Shown here one piece after another: positions 24,978 through 31,843 of a DNA stretch of 64,000 bases (positions are counted from its first letter, which is position 1; each line of letters opens with the position of its first letter). Position numbers and translations under genes: made by a program. Under the pieces are notes generated by a model. It was not told the origin of the DNA. It searched no databases and saw only the letters and a list, made by a program, of their open reading frames with translations. Origin of the DNA: Bradyrhizobium sp. dw_411 (GTDB lineage Bacteria; Pseudomonadota; Alphaproteobacteria; Rhizobiales; Xanthobacteraceae); assembly GCF_018449695.1 (NCBI RefSeq), contig NZ_JAAVUY010000019.1, positions 1 to 64,000 of the forward strand. Direction: 5' to 3'.

Positions 24978-26672
24978 TCATTCCGCGGCCATGCCGGATG
25001 AGGACGCACCGGTCTGCGCCATCTGCCGCAGCGTAAATCGCTGAAGCTTGCCGGTTTGCGTCTTCGGCAACTGGGTCACGAATTCGATCGCACGCGGATA
25101 TTTATAGGGCGCGATCTCGCGCTTAACGTGATCCTGCAGCGCTGTCGCGAGTTCAGCATCGCCTGTGACAGTTGCGGTCAGCACCACATAGGCCTTGACG
25201 ATCATGCCGCGCGCTTCGTCGGGCGCGCCGACTACGCCGCATTCGGCCACCGCCGGATGGGTCAGCAACGCGGCTTCGATTTCGGGACCGGCGATGTTGT
25301 AGCCCGAAGAAACAATCATGTCGTCGGAGCGGGCCACGAACGACAAACGTCCCTGCGCGTCACTCACGAAGGTATCACCGGTCAGGTTCCAGCCGTCGCG
25401 CGCGTAAGTCGTCTGCCGCGCATCCGCCAGATAACGGCAACCCGTGGGGCCACGCACCGCGAGCTTGCCCGGAGTGCCCACGGGCAATTCCTTCATCTCG
25501 TCGTCGACGATCTTCGCTTCATACCCCGTGACCGGACGACCGGTGGTGCCGGCAGCGGCATCACCGATCCGGTTGGTGATGAAGATATGCAGCATCTCGG
25601 TGCTGCCGATACCATCAAGAATGGTCTTGCCGGTCTTGCGGGTCCAGTCTTCGAACACCGGCGCCGGCAAGGTCTCGCCGGCCGAAACCGCCAGACGCAA
25701 CGACGACAGATCCGCGCCCTTGTCCATCGCGCCCATCATCGCGCGGTACGCTGTTGGCGACGTAAAGCAGATCGTTGCTTTATAATTCTCGATGATCCTG
25801 ACCATCTCGGCCGGTGACGCGTTTTCGAGCAGCGTCGCGGTAGCGCCGAAGCGCAACGGAAAGATCGCAAGCCCCCCGAGCCCGAACGTAAAGGCCAGCG
25901 GCGGCGATCCCACGAACACGTCGTCCGGCGTGACGCCAAGGGTTTCCCTCGCATAGCCATCGGCGATGATCAGGAGATCGCGATGGAAGTGCATCGTCGC
26001 TTTCGGTTCGCCTGTCGTGCCCGAGGTGAATCCCAATAGCGCGACATCGTCGCGGCCGGTCTTGACGGCGTCGAACTTCACGGATTTGCCGAGCGCAATC
26101 CGGTCGAGTTCGGCGTCATGGTTCGAGGTGCCGTCGAAATTCACGACTTGTTTGAGAAACTTGCTGGTCTTGGCGCAGGCCACCAGTTCATCGGCGATGC
26201 GGCTGTCGGTCAGCGCCAGCGCGATCTCGGCCTTGTCGATGATCTTGGTCAATTCGCCGGCGCGCAGCATCGGCATGGTGTTGACGACAACGGCGCCGGC
26301 CTTGGTCGCGGCCAGCCATGCGGCCACCAGCGCCGGGTTGTTGCCGGAACGGATCAGAACGCGGTTGCCGGGCTTGACGCCGTAATTCTCCACCAGCGCA
26401 TGCGCCAGGCGGTTCGACCAATCGGCAAGTTCTTTATAGGTGCGCTGGCGGCCGTTGCCGATCAGCGCGACACGATCGCCATATCCCTTTTCGACGATCC
26501 GGTCGGTCAGTTCGACGCCGGCATTGATATAGTCGGGATACTGAAACTCCGGCCGGTCCAGCAGCAAGTCCGGCCATTGCTCGAACGGCGGCAGATTTCG
26601 CCGCGTGAAATCGTCGACATGCCCTGATGGGCCCAAGCTGGAAGTTTTACCCGACATTTCGCTCGTCTCCAT
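24978..26672 (-). CDS. aryl-CoA ligase (benzoate/2-aminobenzoate-CoA ligase type)
   Basis: A 564-residue ANL-superfamily ligase that activates a carboxylic acid to its CoA thioester via an acyl-AMP. The P-loop is GFTSGTTGEPKATMHFHRDL at about residue 213; GIGSTEMLHIF (A5), DGWNLTGDTF (A7) and PKTQTGKLQRF near residue 539 with the catalytic Lys (A10) follow. The pattern LPPFEQWPDLLLDRPEFQYPDYINAG is typical of benzoate/2-aminobenzoate-CoA ligases. An ATG at 26657 has a better Shine-Dalgarno and is an alternative start. A near-palindromic TACTTaAAGTA lies about 75 bp upstream. It belongs to the MarR-marked aromatic cluster; the benzoate versus aminobenzoate choice is inferred from context. Confidence 0.88.
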   Translation of the reverse strand: METSEMSGKTSSLGPSGHVDDFTRRNLPPFEQWPDLLLDRPEFQYPDYINAGVELTDRIVEKGYGDRVALIGNGRQRTYKELADWSNRLAHALVENYGVKPGNRVLIRSGNNPALVAAWLAATKAGAVVVNTMPMLRAGELTKIIDKAEIALALTDSRIADELVACAKTSKFLKQVVNFDGTSNHDAELDRIALGKSVKFDAVKTGRDDVALLGFTSGTTGEPKATMHFHRDLLIIADGYARETLGVTPDDVFVGSPPLAFTFGLGGLAIFPLRFGATATLLENASPAEMVRIIENYKATICFTSPTAYRAMMGAMDKGADLSSLRLAVSAGETLPAPVFEDWTRKTGKTILDGIGSTEMLHIFITNRIGDAAAGTTGRPVTGYEAKIVDDEMKELPVGTPGKLAVRGPTGCRYLADARQTTYARDGWNLTGDTFVSDAQGRLSFVARSDDMIVSSGYNIAGPEIEAALLTHPAVAECGVVGAPDEARGMIVKAYVVLTATVTGDAELATALQDHVKREIAPYKYPRAIEFVTQLPKTQTGKLQRFTLRQMAQTGASSSGMAAE

Positions 26673-26739
26673 CGTCCCGTCATTTCAGGATCAAAGGCTC
26701 AAGAAATCCAGGGCGTCCGGCAGCGCTCCATAGTCAATC

Positions 26740-26757
26740 ATTTTATACTTAAAGTAA
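26740..26757 (-). promoter_or_regulatory. candidate MarR operator and AT-rich promoter upstream of the CoA ligase
   Basis: On the minus strand the stretch reads TACTTTAAGTATAAAATGA. The core TACTT-N-AAGTA (26746-26756) is a perfect inverted repeat. The TAAAAT part resembles a -10 element. Related sequences occur upstream of the monooxygenase/OYE gene and in the SDR/cupin intergenic region. Confidence 0.55.
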
Positions 26758-26821
26758 TTTTGCGCAATGGGCCAAATCCGGCCGATCACACGCTTTTTGG
26801 ATCGCAAATTCGCATTGCTTC

Positions 26822-26932
26822 CCATCCTTCGAGACGGCCGCTCGCGGCCTCCGCAGGATGAGGACCTAAGGTGTTGAAACAACACGCACCCTCATGCTGA
26901 GGAGCGAGCATCGCGAGCGTCTCGAAGCATGG
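26822..26932. repeat. palindromic intergenic repeat, family 1, copy c
   Basis: Runs from CCATCCTTCGAGACGG to CGTCTCGAAGCATGG with inner blocks GCAGGATGAGGACC and CCTCATGCTGAGGAGC. It sits between the ligase promoter and the end of the hydrolase gene, so it is at the 3' end of the MarR/hydrolase transcript. Confidence 0.72.
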
Positions 26933-26958
26933 CAACGGGCGGTTTATTGAGACTTGTA

Positions 26959-27792
26959 CTAGCCCGCCGCCAATTCGCGCAGGCGCGAGACCATCAGCGA
27001 TTCCGGATCGGCCAGCGGCGCAATCGCGGTGAAGTGATTGGCGCCGGGAACCGTGCCGAACCGGGTCGCAATCCCGGCCTTGCCCCAGACATCGACGACG
27101 GTCTGGCTCTGGCGGAAATATTCCGCGCTTTCATTGCCGCCGACCACCGCGTCGAGGCGGCCGTGTTTTGGCGCCGGCCACAACAGCGGACTCGCGGCCC
27201 TCGCCGTGGTCTGGTCGAGACCCAGCGCCTTGTTGATGGAAGTGCCGACCAGCGGTCCCAGATCAAACAGGCCCGAAATCGAGTAGGCTGCAATCACGAG
27301 ATCGGCCGGCAATGACGCATCGAGCGCCGGCCAGTCGGTCGCCAGCATGCAGCCCGCCAGATGGCCACCGGCGGAATGGCCGCTGATGACCAATGGCCGC
27401 CCCAGCCGCGCCAGTTCACGCGTCGCCATCCGCATCTGTCCGATGATGTCTGCGACACTCACCTGGGGGCAGAGATCGTAACCGGGAATGGCAACGTCGA
27501 TGCCATGGGCGTTCAGCCCAATGGCCAGATGACTGAAAAACGAAGTATCCAGCGATTGCCAGTAACCGCCATGGATGAAGACGACGATCGGGGCATTATT
27601 GCCTGCGGGGCTTTGGCCATCGCCGGCAAAGAAATCGATAAGGTTGCGTGCGCTCGGGCCATAGGACGTGGTGCGCGGCGCATGTTTGTCACGATAGGCG
27701 GCGGCGTCCTTTGCCCACCCCGCGATCAGCGCCGGATTTTCCGGAACCCGCGCCCGGTTGTTGTATTCGACCTCGTAATCGATGCCGGTCAC
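26959..27792 (-). CDS. alpha/beta hydrolase, arylformamidase (AFMID/BNA7)-like
   Basis: A 277-residue cytoplasmic alpha/beta hydrolase. VFIHGGYWQSLD forms the oxyanion-hole HGG motif seen in kynurenine formamidases and hormone-sensitive-lipase-like enzymes. GHSAGGHLAG holds the nucleophile Ser, and GANHFTAIAPLADP near the end holds the catalytic His. The HGGYWQ plus GHSAGGHL pair is characteristic of arylformamidases, which remove formyl from N-formylkynurenine or N-formylanthranilate. That fits an aminobenzoate pathway (inference). The gene begins inside the stop codon of the MarR gene (ATGA), so regulator and hydrolase are translated together. A different ester substrate cannot be excluded. 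Confidence 0.85.
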   Translation of the reverse strand: MTGIDYEVEYNNRARVPENPALIAGWAKDAAAYRDKHAPRTTSYGPSARNLIDFFAGDGQSPAGNNAPIVVFIHGGYWQSLDTSFFSHLAIGLNAHGIDVAIPGYDLCPQVSVADIIGQMRMATRELARLGRPLVISGHSAGGHLAGCMLATDWPALDASLPADLVIAAYSISGLFDLGPLVGTSINKALGLDQTTARAASPLLWPAPKHGRLDAVVGGNESAEYFRQSQTVVDVWGKAGIATRFGTVPGANHFTAIAPLADPESLMVSRLRELAAG

Positions 27793-28289
27793 GCGATGCC
27801 CGCCCGCTTCTGCGCGGACTTCTGCGCCGAGGCCTTGGTCTTGGCCAGCAGGCGCATCAATTCGCGGACATCCTTGGGGCCGAGATCGGCGAAAAGATCA
27901 GCGATCCAGCTTTCATGTTCGGTGGCCATCTTGCGAAATTCGGCGCGGCCGGCTTTGGTCAGCCGGATCACCTGGACGCGGCGATCGGTATCCGACGTGC
28001 GCCGGTCGAGATGGCCGGATTCAACGAGCCGCTCGACCAGCCCGGTGACATTGCCGTTGGAAACCATCATCCGCTTCGAGACATCCGACAGCGTCATGCC
28101 TTCCGGCACCTTGTCGAGCTGCGCCATCAGATCGAAACGCGGCAGCGTGACGTCGAAGCCCTCGCGCAGCCGGCTGCGCACCTCGCCCTCGATCAGGGTG
28201 GTACAGGTCAGGAGCCGCAGCCACAGCCGAAGCTCGTTGCCGTGATCTTCCGGGAGTTCGACGGCCTTGGTCTCGGAATCAAGGATCAT
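27789..28289 (-). CDS. MarR-family transcriptional regulator of the aromatic cluster
   Basis: A 166-residue MarR-type regulator with the winged helix: PRFDLMAQLDKVPEGMTLSDVSKRMMVSNGNVTGLVERLVE (HTH) and GHLDRRTSDTDRRVQVIRLT (wing with the DxRxxxxxLT signature). The Lys-rich C-terminus is unusual (KTKASAQKSAQKRAG). MarR proteins of this kind usually repress and are released by an aromatic acid or its CoA ester. It is divergent from the solute receptor gene at 28592; the gap carries two motifs like those at other promoters of the cluster. Translationally coupled to the arylformamidase-like hydrolase. Confidence 0.9.
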   Translation of the reverse strand: MILDSETKAVELPEDHGNELRLWLRLLTCTTLIEGEVRSRLREGFDVTLPRFDLMAQLDKVPEGMTLSDVSKRMMVSNGNVTGLVERLVESGHLDRRTSDTDRRVQVIRLTKAGRAEFRKMATEHESWIADLFADLGPKDVRELMRLLAKTKASAQKSAQKRAGIA

Positions 28290-28591
28290 GTTGCAATCAT
28301 ACCTGCTTCGAACCGAAACGGGGCCCGGAACGATCTTTTGACCTTCAAATAATTCAGGGGATGCCGCAAGTCAAAACGCCGTTGGGCAGCCCCGATTGAC
28401 GGGGTGAACAGCGGGTTTCCCAGTTGCTTTAAGGTTCAAACAATTGGCGCGCCGCTTGCATGGTTTACCCCAGACTTCGCAAGGTGGCGGCGCTGCTTGC
28501 GGCGACCGCCATCCTCAGAATAAGCTTCCGGCCCGAAGGCCCGGATCGTGTGACGCGGACCCGGCCACCTCGGCCGATCAGGAGAGAGATC
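28290..28591. promoter_or_regulatory. divergent control region of MarR gene and receptor gene, with two operator-like sites
   Basis: Two related AT-rich sites stand out in this 302-bp gap: TTTGAAGGTCAAAA on the minus strand (about 28336-28349) and TTTAAGGTTCAAAC on the plus strand (about 28428-28441). Both fit the TTTRAGGTTTAAAA-like motif seen upstream of other genes of the cluster and lie where a repressor could block both directions. The in-frame extension of the receptor gene back to 28460 lacks a ribosome-binding site and is not taken as coding. Confidence 0.5.
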
Positions 28592-29767
28592 ATGAAACAG
28601 CAGTTGGGATTGGCCGGATTTGCGCTCGCGTTCGCTCTATCCGCCCATGCGGCGGCTGCGCAGGAAAAGATCAAGGTCGGCGTGATCCTCACTCTGTCCG
28701 GTCCGGCCGCAGGGCTCGGCCAGCAGGCCCGCGACGGCTTCGCGCTCGCGGTCAAGGATCTCGGCGGCAAGATGGGCGGCCGGGATGTCGAGGTCGTGGT
28801 GGCCGACGACGAACTCAAGCCCGACGGCGCGGTGAGCAAGGTCAAGGGCCTTCTGGAACGCGACAAGGTCGATTTCGTGGTGGGGCCGATCTTCTCCAAT
28901 ATCCTGCAGGCGATCCACAAGCCGGTGACGGACAACAAGACCTTCCTGATCAGCCCGAATGCCGGTCCCTCAAGCTATGCCGGCAAGAACTGCAACCCGT
29001 ATTTCTATGTGACTTCGTACCAGAACGACCAGGTGCATGAGATCCTCGGCAAGGTCGCGCAGGATCGCGGCTACAAGCGCGTCTACATCATGGTGCCGAA
29101 CTATCAGGCCGGCAAGGATTCCGTCGCCGGCTTCAAGCTCGACTACAAGGGCGAGATCGTCGAGGAATCCTACATTCCGCTCGGCACCCTGGATTTCCAG
29201 GTCGAGCTCTCAAAGATCGCCTCGCTCAAGCCCGACGCGGTGTTCACCTTCATGCCGGGCGGCATGGGCGTGGGTCTGGTAAAACAGTTCAAGCAGGCTG
29301 GCCTCGCCGATCAGATCCCGGTGCTTTCCGCTTTCACCGTCGATGAATCGACGCTGCCGGCGCAGCAGGATGCGGCGGTCGGCATGTTCGGCGGTGCCGA
29401 CTGGGCGCCCAATCTCGACAATCCGCAGAACAAGAAATTCGTCGCGGGCTATGAAGCCGCCTATAACAGCGTGCCCGGCACCTACGCGATGCAGGGCTAT
29501 GATGCGGCCTTGCTGATCGATAGCGCGGTCAAGGCGGTGAAGGGCGACCTGTCGAACAAGGATGCCGTGATCGCGGCGCTGAAGAAGGCCGACTTCACCT
29601 CATTGCGCGGCGGCTTCAAGTTCAACACCAACGGCTATCCGATCCAGGACTTCTATCTGACCAAGGTGGCCAAGCGCCCCGACGGCAAATTCCAGACCGA
29701 AATCGTCCAGAAGGTGTTCGAGAATTACGGCGACCGCTACGCCAAGGAATGCACACCGGGCAACTGA
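28592..29767 (+). CDS. LIV/HAAT-type substrate-binding protein, no permease adjacent
   Basis: A periplasmic receptor of about 391 residues with signal peptide AFALSAHAAAA and mature start QEKIKVGVILTLSGPAAGLGQQARDG, typical of type I receptors for branched-chain or aromatic acids. AGGAGAG precedes the ATG at 28592; the longer frame from 28460 has no such site. Further landmarks are VVGPIFSNILQAIHKP, VPNYQAGKDSVAGF and YAMQGYDAALLIDSAV. It is divergent from the MarR gene and followed by a cupin gene. As no permease lies in the cluster, it probably delivers its ligand, perhaps the aromatic acid, to the LIV permease encoded at 38.4-41.7 kb (inference). Confidence 0.9.
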   Translation: MKQQLGLAGFALAFALSAHAAAAQEKIKVGVILTLSGPAAGLGQQARDGFALAVKDLGGKMGGRDVEVVVADDELKPDGAVSKVKGLLERDKVDFVVGPIFSNILQAIHKPVTDNKTFLISPNAGPSSYAGKNCNPYFYVTSYQNDQVHEILGKVAQDRGYKRVYIMVPNYQAGKDSVAGFKLDYKGEIVEESYIPLGTLDFQVELSKIASLKPDAVFTFMPGGMGVGLVKQFKQAGLADQIPVLSAFTVDESTLPAQQDAAVGMFGGADWAPNLDNPQNKKFVAGYEAAYNSVPGTYAMQGYDAALLIDSAVKAVKGDLSNKDAVIAALKKADFTSLRGGFKFNTNGYPIQDFYLTKVAKRPDGKFQTEIVQKVFENYGDRYAKECTPGN

Positions 29768-29817
29768 ACAGGACAGCGCTTTTTGGCGTCCAGATAAATG
29801 ATTGGAAGGGAACATCA

Positions 29818-30273
29818 ATGAAGAGCGAAATCACCGGCATCACCCGGGCCAATGAGGGCATGCAGGGCATTTCCTGGAATATCCTCGGCCAGACCTATGT
29901 GCCGAAAAGCTGCACCGATCATTCCTTCTCCTGGCACGCGACATTCCCGCCCGGCACCTTCGTGCCGCCACACATCCATCCCGACCAGGACGAATATCTC
30001 TACATACTGGAAGGCAAGCTCGACTTCATGCTGGCCGGCGCCGAAGCGCAGGCCACGCCGGGCGATCTCATTCGCCTGGGAATGGGCATCCCGCACGGCA
30101 TTTTCAACAAATCGGACCAGACCGCGAAAGTGCTGTTCTGGGTGTCGCCGAGCCAGAAGCTGTACGATCTGTTCTGGGCCCTCAACAACATGAAGGAACA
30201 GAAACCGGACGAGGTGGTGGCCTTGGCCGCCGAATACAACATCCACTTCCTGCCGCCCCCTCCGGGGGCGTGA
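29818..30273 (+). CDS. small cupin protein (paralog 1)
   Basis: A 151-residue single-domain cupin. Motif 1 is PPHIHPDQDEYLYILEGKLDF, with two His and a Glu for metal binding. Motif 2 is PGDLIRLGMGIPHGIFNKSD, carrying the third His. It opens with the phrase GISWNILGQTYVPKSCTD and ends NIHFLPPPPG, both shared with the second cupin at 36408. AAGGG precedes the ATG at 29818; an in-frame start at 29749 lies inside the receptor gene. It directly follows the receptor gene (50 bp), so the two are likely co-transcribed. Small cupins may be dioxygenases, isomerases or sensors; function here unknown. Confidence 0.82.
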   Translation: MKSEITGITRANEGMQGISWNILGQTYVPKSCTDHSFSWHATFPPGTFVPPHIHPDQDEYLYILEGKLDFMLAGAEAQATPGDLIRLGMGIPHGIFNKSDQTAKVLFWVSPSQKLYDLFWALNNMKEQKPDEVVALAAEYNIHFLPPPPGA

Positions 30274-30280
30274 GCGATCC

Positions 30281-30363
30281 CGTCATTCCGGGGCGATGCG
30301 CAGCATCGAACCCGGAATCTCGATATTCCGGGTCTGGTCCTTCGGACTATCCCGGAATGACGG
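30281..30363. repeat. palindromic intergenic repeat, family 3, copy a
   Basis: Outer arms CGTCATTCCGGGGCG and CCCGGAATGACGG enclose an inner hairpin CCCGGAATCTCGATATTCCGGG. The second copy is at 35374. It follows the cupin stop codon by 8 bp, so it probably forms the 3' end of that transcript. Confidence 0.78.
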
Positions 30364-30379
30364 CTTAGAGATTGAAGAT

Positions 30380-30500
30380 CGTCATTGCGAGCCAACGGGT
30401 CGCGCGAATGCGCGCCCGATGATAAACTCCGCGAAGCAATCCATCGCGCAGCGTATGACGATGGGTGGATTGCTTCGTCGCTTCGCTCCTCGCAATGACG
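30380..30500. repeat. palindromic intergenic repeat, family 2, copy b
   Basis: Same ends as the element at 24888 (GTCATTGCGAG... and ...CTCGCAATGAC), with a longer middle that includes GAAGCAATCCAT and GGATTGCTTCGTCGC. It separates two convergent genes and lies next to a family 3 element. Confidence 0.75.
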
Positions 30501-30521
30501 AGGAGCGAGTAACGCGAAAGC

Positions 30522-31772
30522 CTAAGCCCTCACCGCCGCCAGTCCCGGCAACGCCGCAAATCCCGCCTTGCTCGCATAGCCCTTCACAATCGCTTCACGC
30601 TGGCTGTAGCTCAGCACTTGGTCGATATCGGTGAATCCATCCGGCGCGATCTGTTCGACGGCGTCGATCACGCCTTCGGGGCCGCCGCGGCGGTTGGAGC
30701 GGACGACTTCCGCGGTCATCGGCAGGCGCTTTTGTTCGTAGGCCAGCAAGGCCTGGCGCGGATGTTCGGAGCGGGCCAGCAAGTCGGCGAGGCAACGCGC
30801 ATCGAGAATAGCCTGCGAGGCGCCGTTCGAGCCGACCGGATACATCGGATGCGCGGCGTCGCCGAGCAGCGTGACGCGGCCGCTGGTCCAATAAGGCAAC
30901 GGATCGCGGTCGCAGGTCGGATATTCGTAGAATTCGGACGTCGCCGAAATAAGACCGGGCACGTCAACATAAGGCACCGAGAACCGCGCGACATGCGGCA
31001 TCAATTCGTCGCGCCGGCCCGGCCGCGACCAGTCCTCGCGGCGCGGCGGCGGCGTGTTGCTGTCGCCGACCTTCACCAGCACGGCCCAATTGGTCAAGCG
31101 GTTGGACGGGCTCGAGCCCTCCGCGATTGGATAGACCACGACCTTGGCATTGAGACCGCCGGCGACGATCATCGATTTTCCGGTGAGGAATTTCGGCCAG
31201 TCGCGTGCGCCGCGCCACAGCATCAGGCCGTTCCAGCACGGCGGGCCTTCGTTCGGGAATAATGTCTCGCGCACCCGCGAGTGAATGCCATCAGCACCAA
31301 TGAGAATGTCGCCGCGCACGGTCGTGGTATGGCTGCCGGTGCGATCGAAGAAATGCGCGGTAACACCGCCCTCGTCCTGGCTGAAGGCGCCGAGTCGGCA
31401 ACCGGTGTGGATCGCGTCAGGTCCGAGACGTTCTTCGACAGCGCTGTGAATCACGCTCTGCAGGCGGCCGCGATGAATCGAGAATTGCGGCACGTCATGG
31501 CCGGCATCGACGCCGCGGGATTCACGCCAGACTTCCTGGCCGTGGCGATTGAGATAATACAGATCGTCGGTACGGATCGCGATGTCGTCGAGCTTCTGCA
31601 GAAGACCGAGCCCGGCGAGTTCACGGATCGCATGCGGCAGCGTGTTGATGCCGACGCCGAGTTCGCGGATGGTGTCCGCCTGCTCAAACAATTCGCATCC
31701 GATGCCGCGGGCTCGCAGCATCAGCGCCGTGGTCAGGCCCCCGATACCACCTCCGACGATAATCGCCTTCAT
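30522..31772 (-). CDS. FAD-dependent aromatic monooxygenase (PhzS-like)
   Basis: A 416-residue group A flavoprotein monooxygenase. The N-terminal GxGxxG motif is IIVGGGIGGLTTALML, the DG motif is GDILIGADGIHSRVRETL, and the GD motif is GRVTLLGDAAHPMYPVGSNGASQAILDARCLAD. This form, with MYPVGSNGA, matches the PhzS/flavin-dependent oxidoreductase subgroup that hydroxylates activated aromatic rings using NADH and O2. It lies in the MarR-marked cluster, 71 bp downstream of the monooxygenase/OYE fusion gene. A half-site ATACTTAA lies 16 bp before its start. The likely job is a ring hydroxylation on an aminobenzoate- or hydroxybenzoate-like compound; substrate not readable from sequence. Confidence 0.88.
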   Translation of the reverse strand: MKAIIVGGGIGGLTTALMLRARGIGCELFEQADTIRELGVGINTLPHAIRELAGLGLLQKLDDIAIRTDDLYYLNRHGQEVWRESRGVDAGHDVPQFSIHRGRLQSVIHSAVEERLGPDAIHTGCRLGAFSQDEGGVTAHFFDRTGSHTTTVRGDILIGADGIHSRVRETLFPNEGPPCWNGLMLWRGARDWPKFLTGKSMIVAGGLNAKVVVYPIAEGSSPSNRLTNWAVLVKVGDSNTPPPRREDWSRPGRRDELMPHVARFSVPYVDVPGLISATSEFYEYPTCDRDPLPYWTSGRVTLLGDAAHPMYPVGSNGASQAILDARCLADLLARSEHPRQALLAYEQKRLPMTAEVVRSNRRGGPEGVIDAVEQIAPDGFTDIDQVLSYSQREAIVKGYASKAGFAALPGLAAVRA

Positions 31773-31843
31773 CGCACTACTCCACTCATACTTAACGCGC
31801 GCCGACAGGGCCTTTATCTTCTATGGTAAGTTCGCATAGCGCC

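Noticed and set aside
4590..27792. A kynurenine pathway (cyclase-family protein plus arylformamidase-like hydrolase)
   Set aside because: No tryptophan 2,3-dioxygenase or kynureninase is in the window, and the two genes are 22 kb apart under different control.
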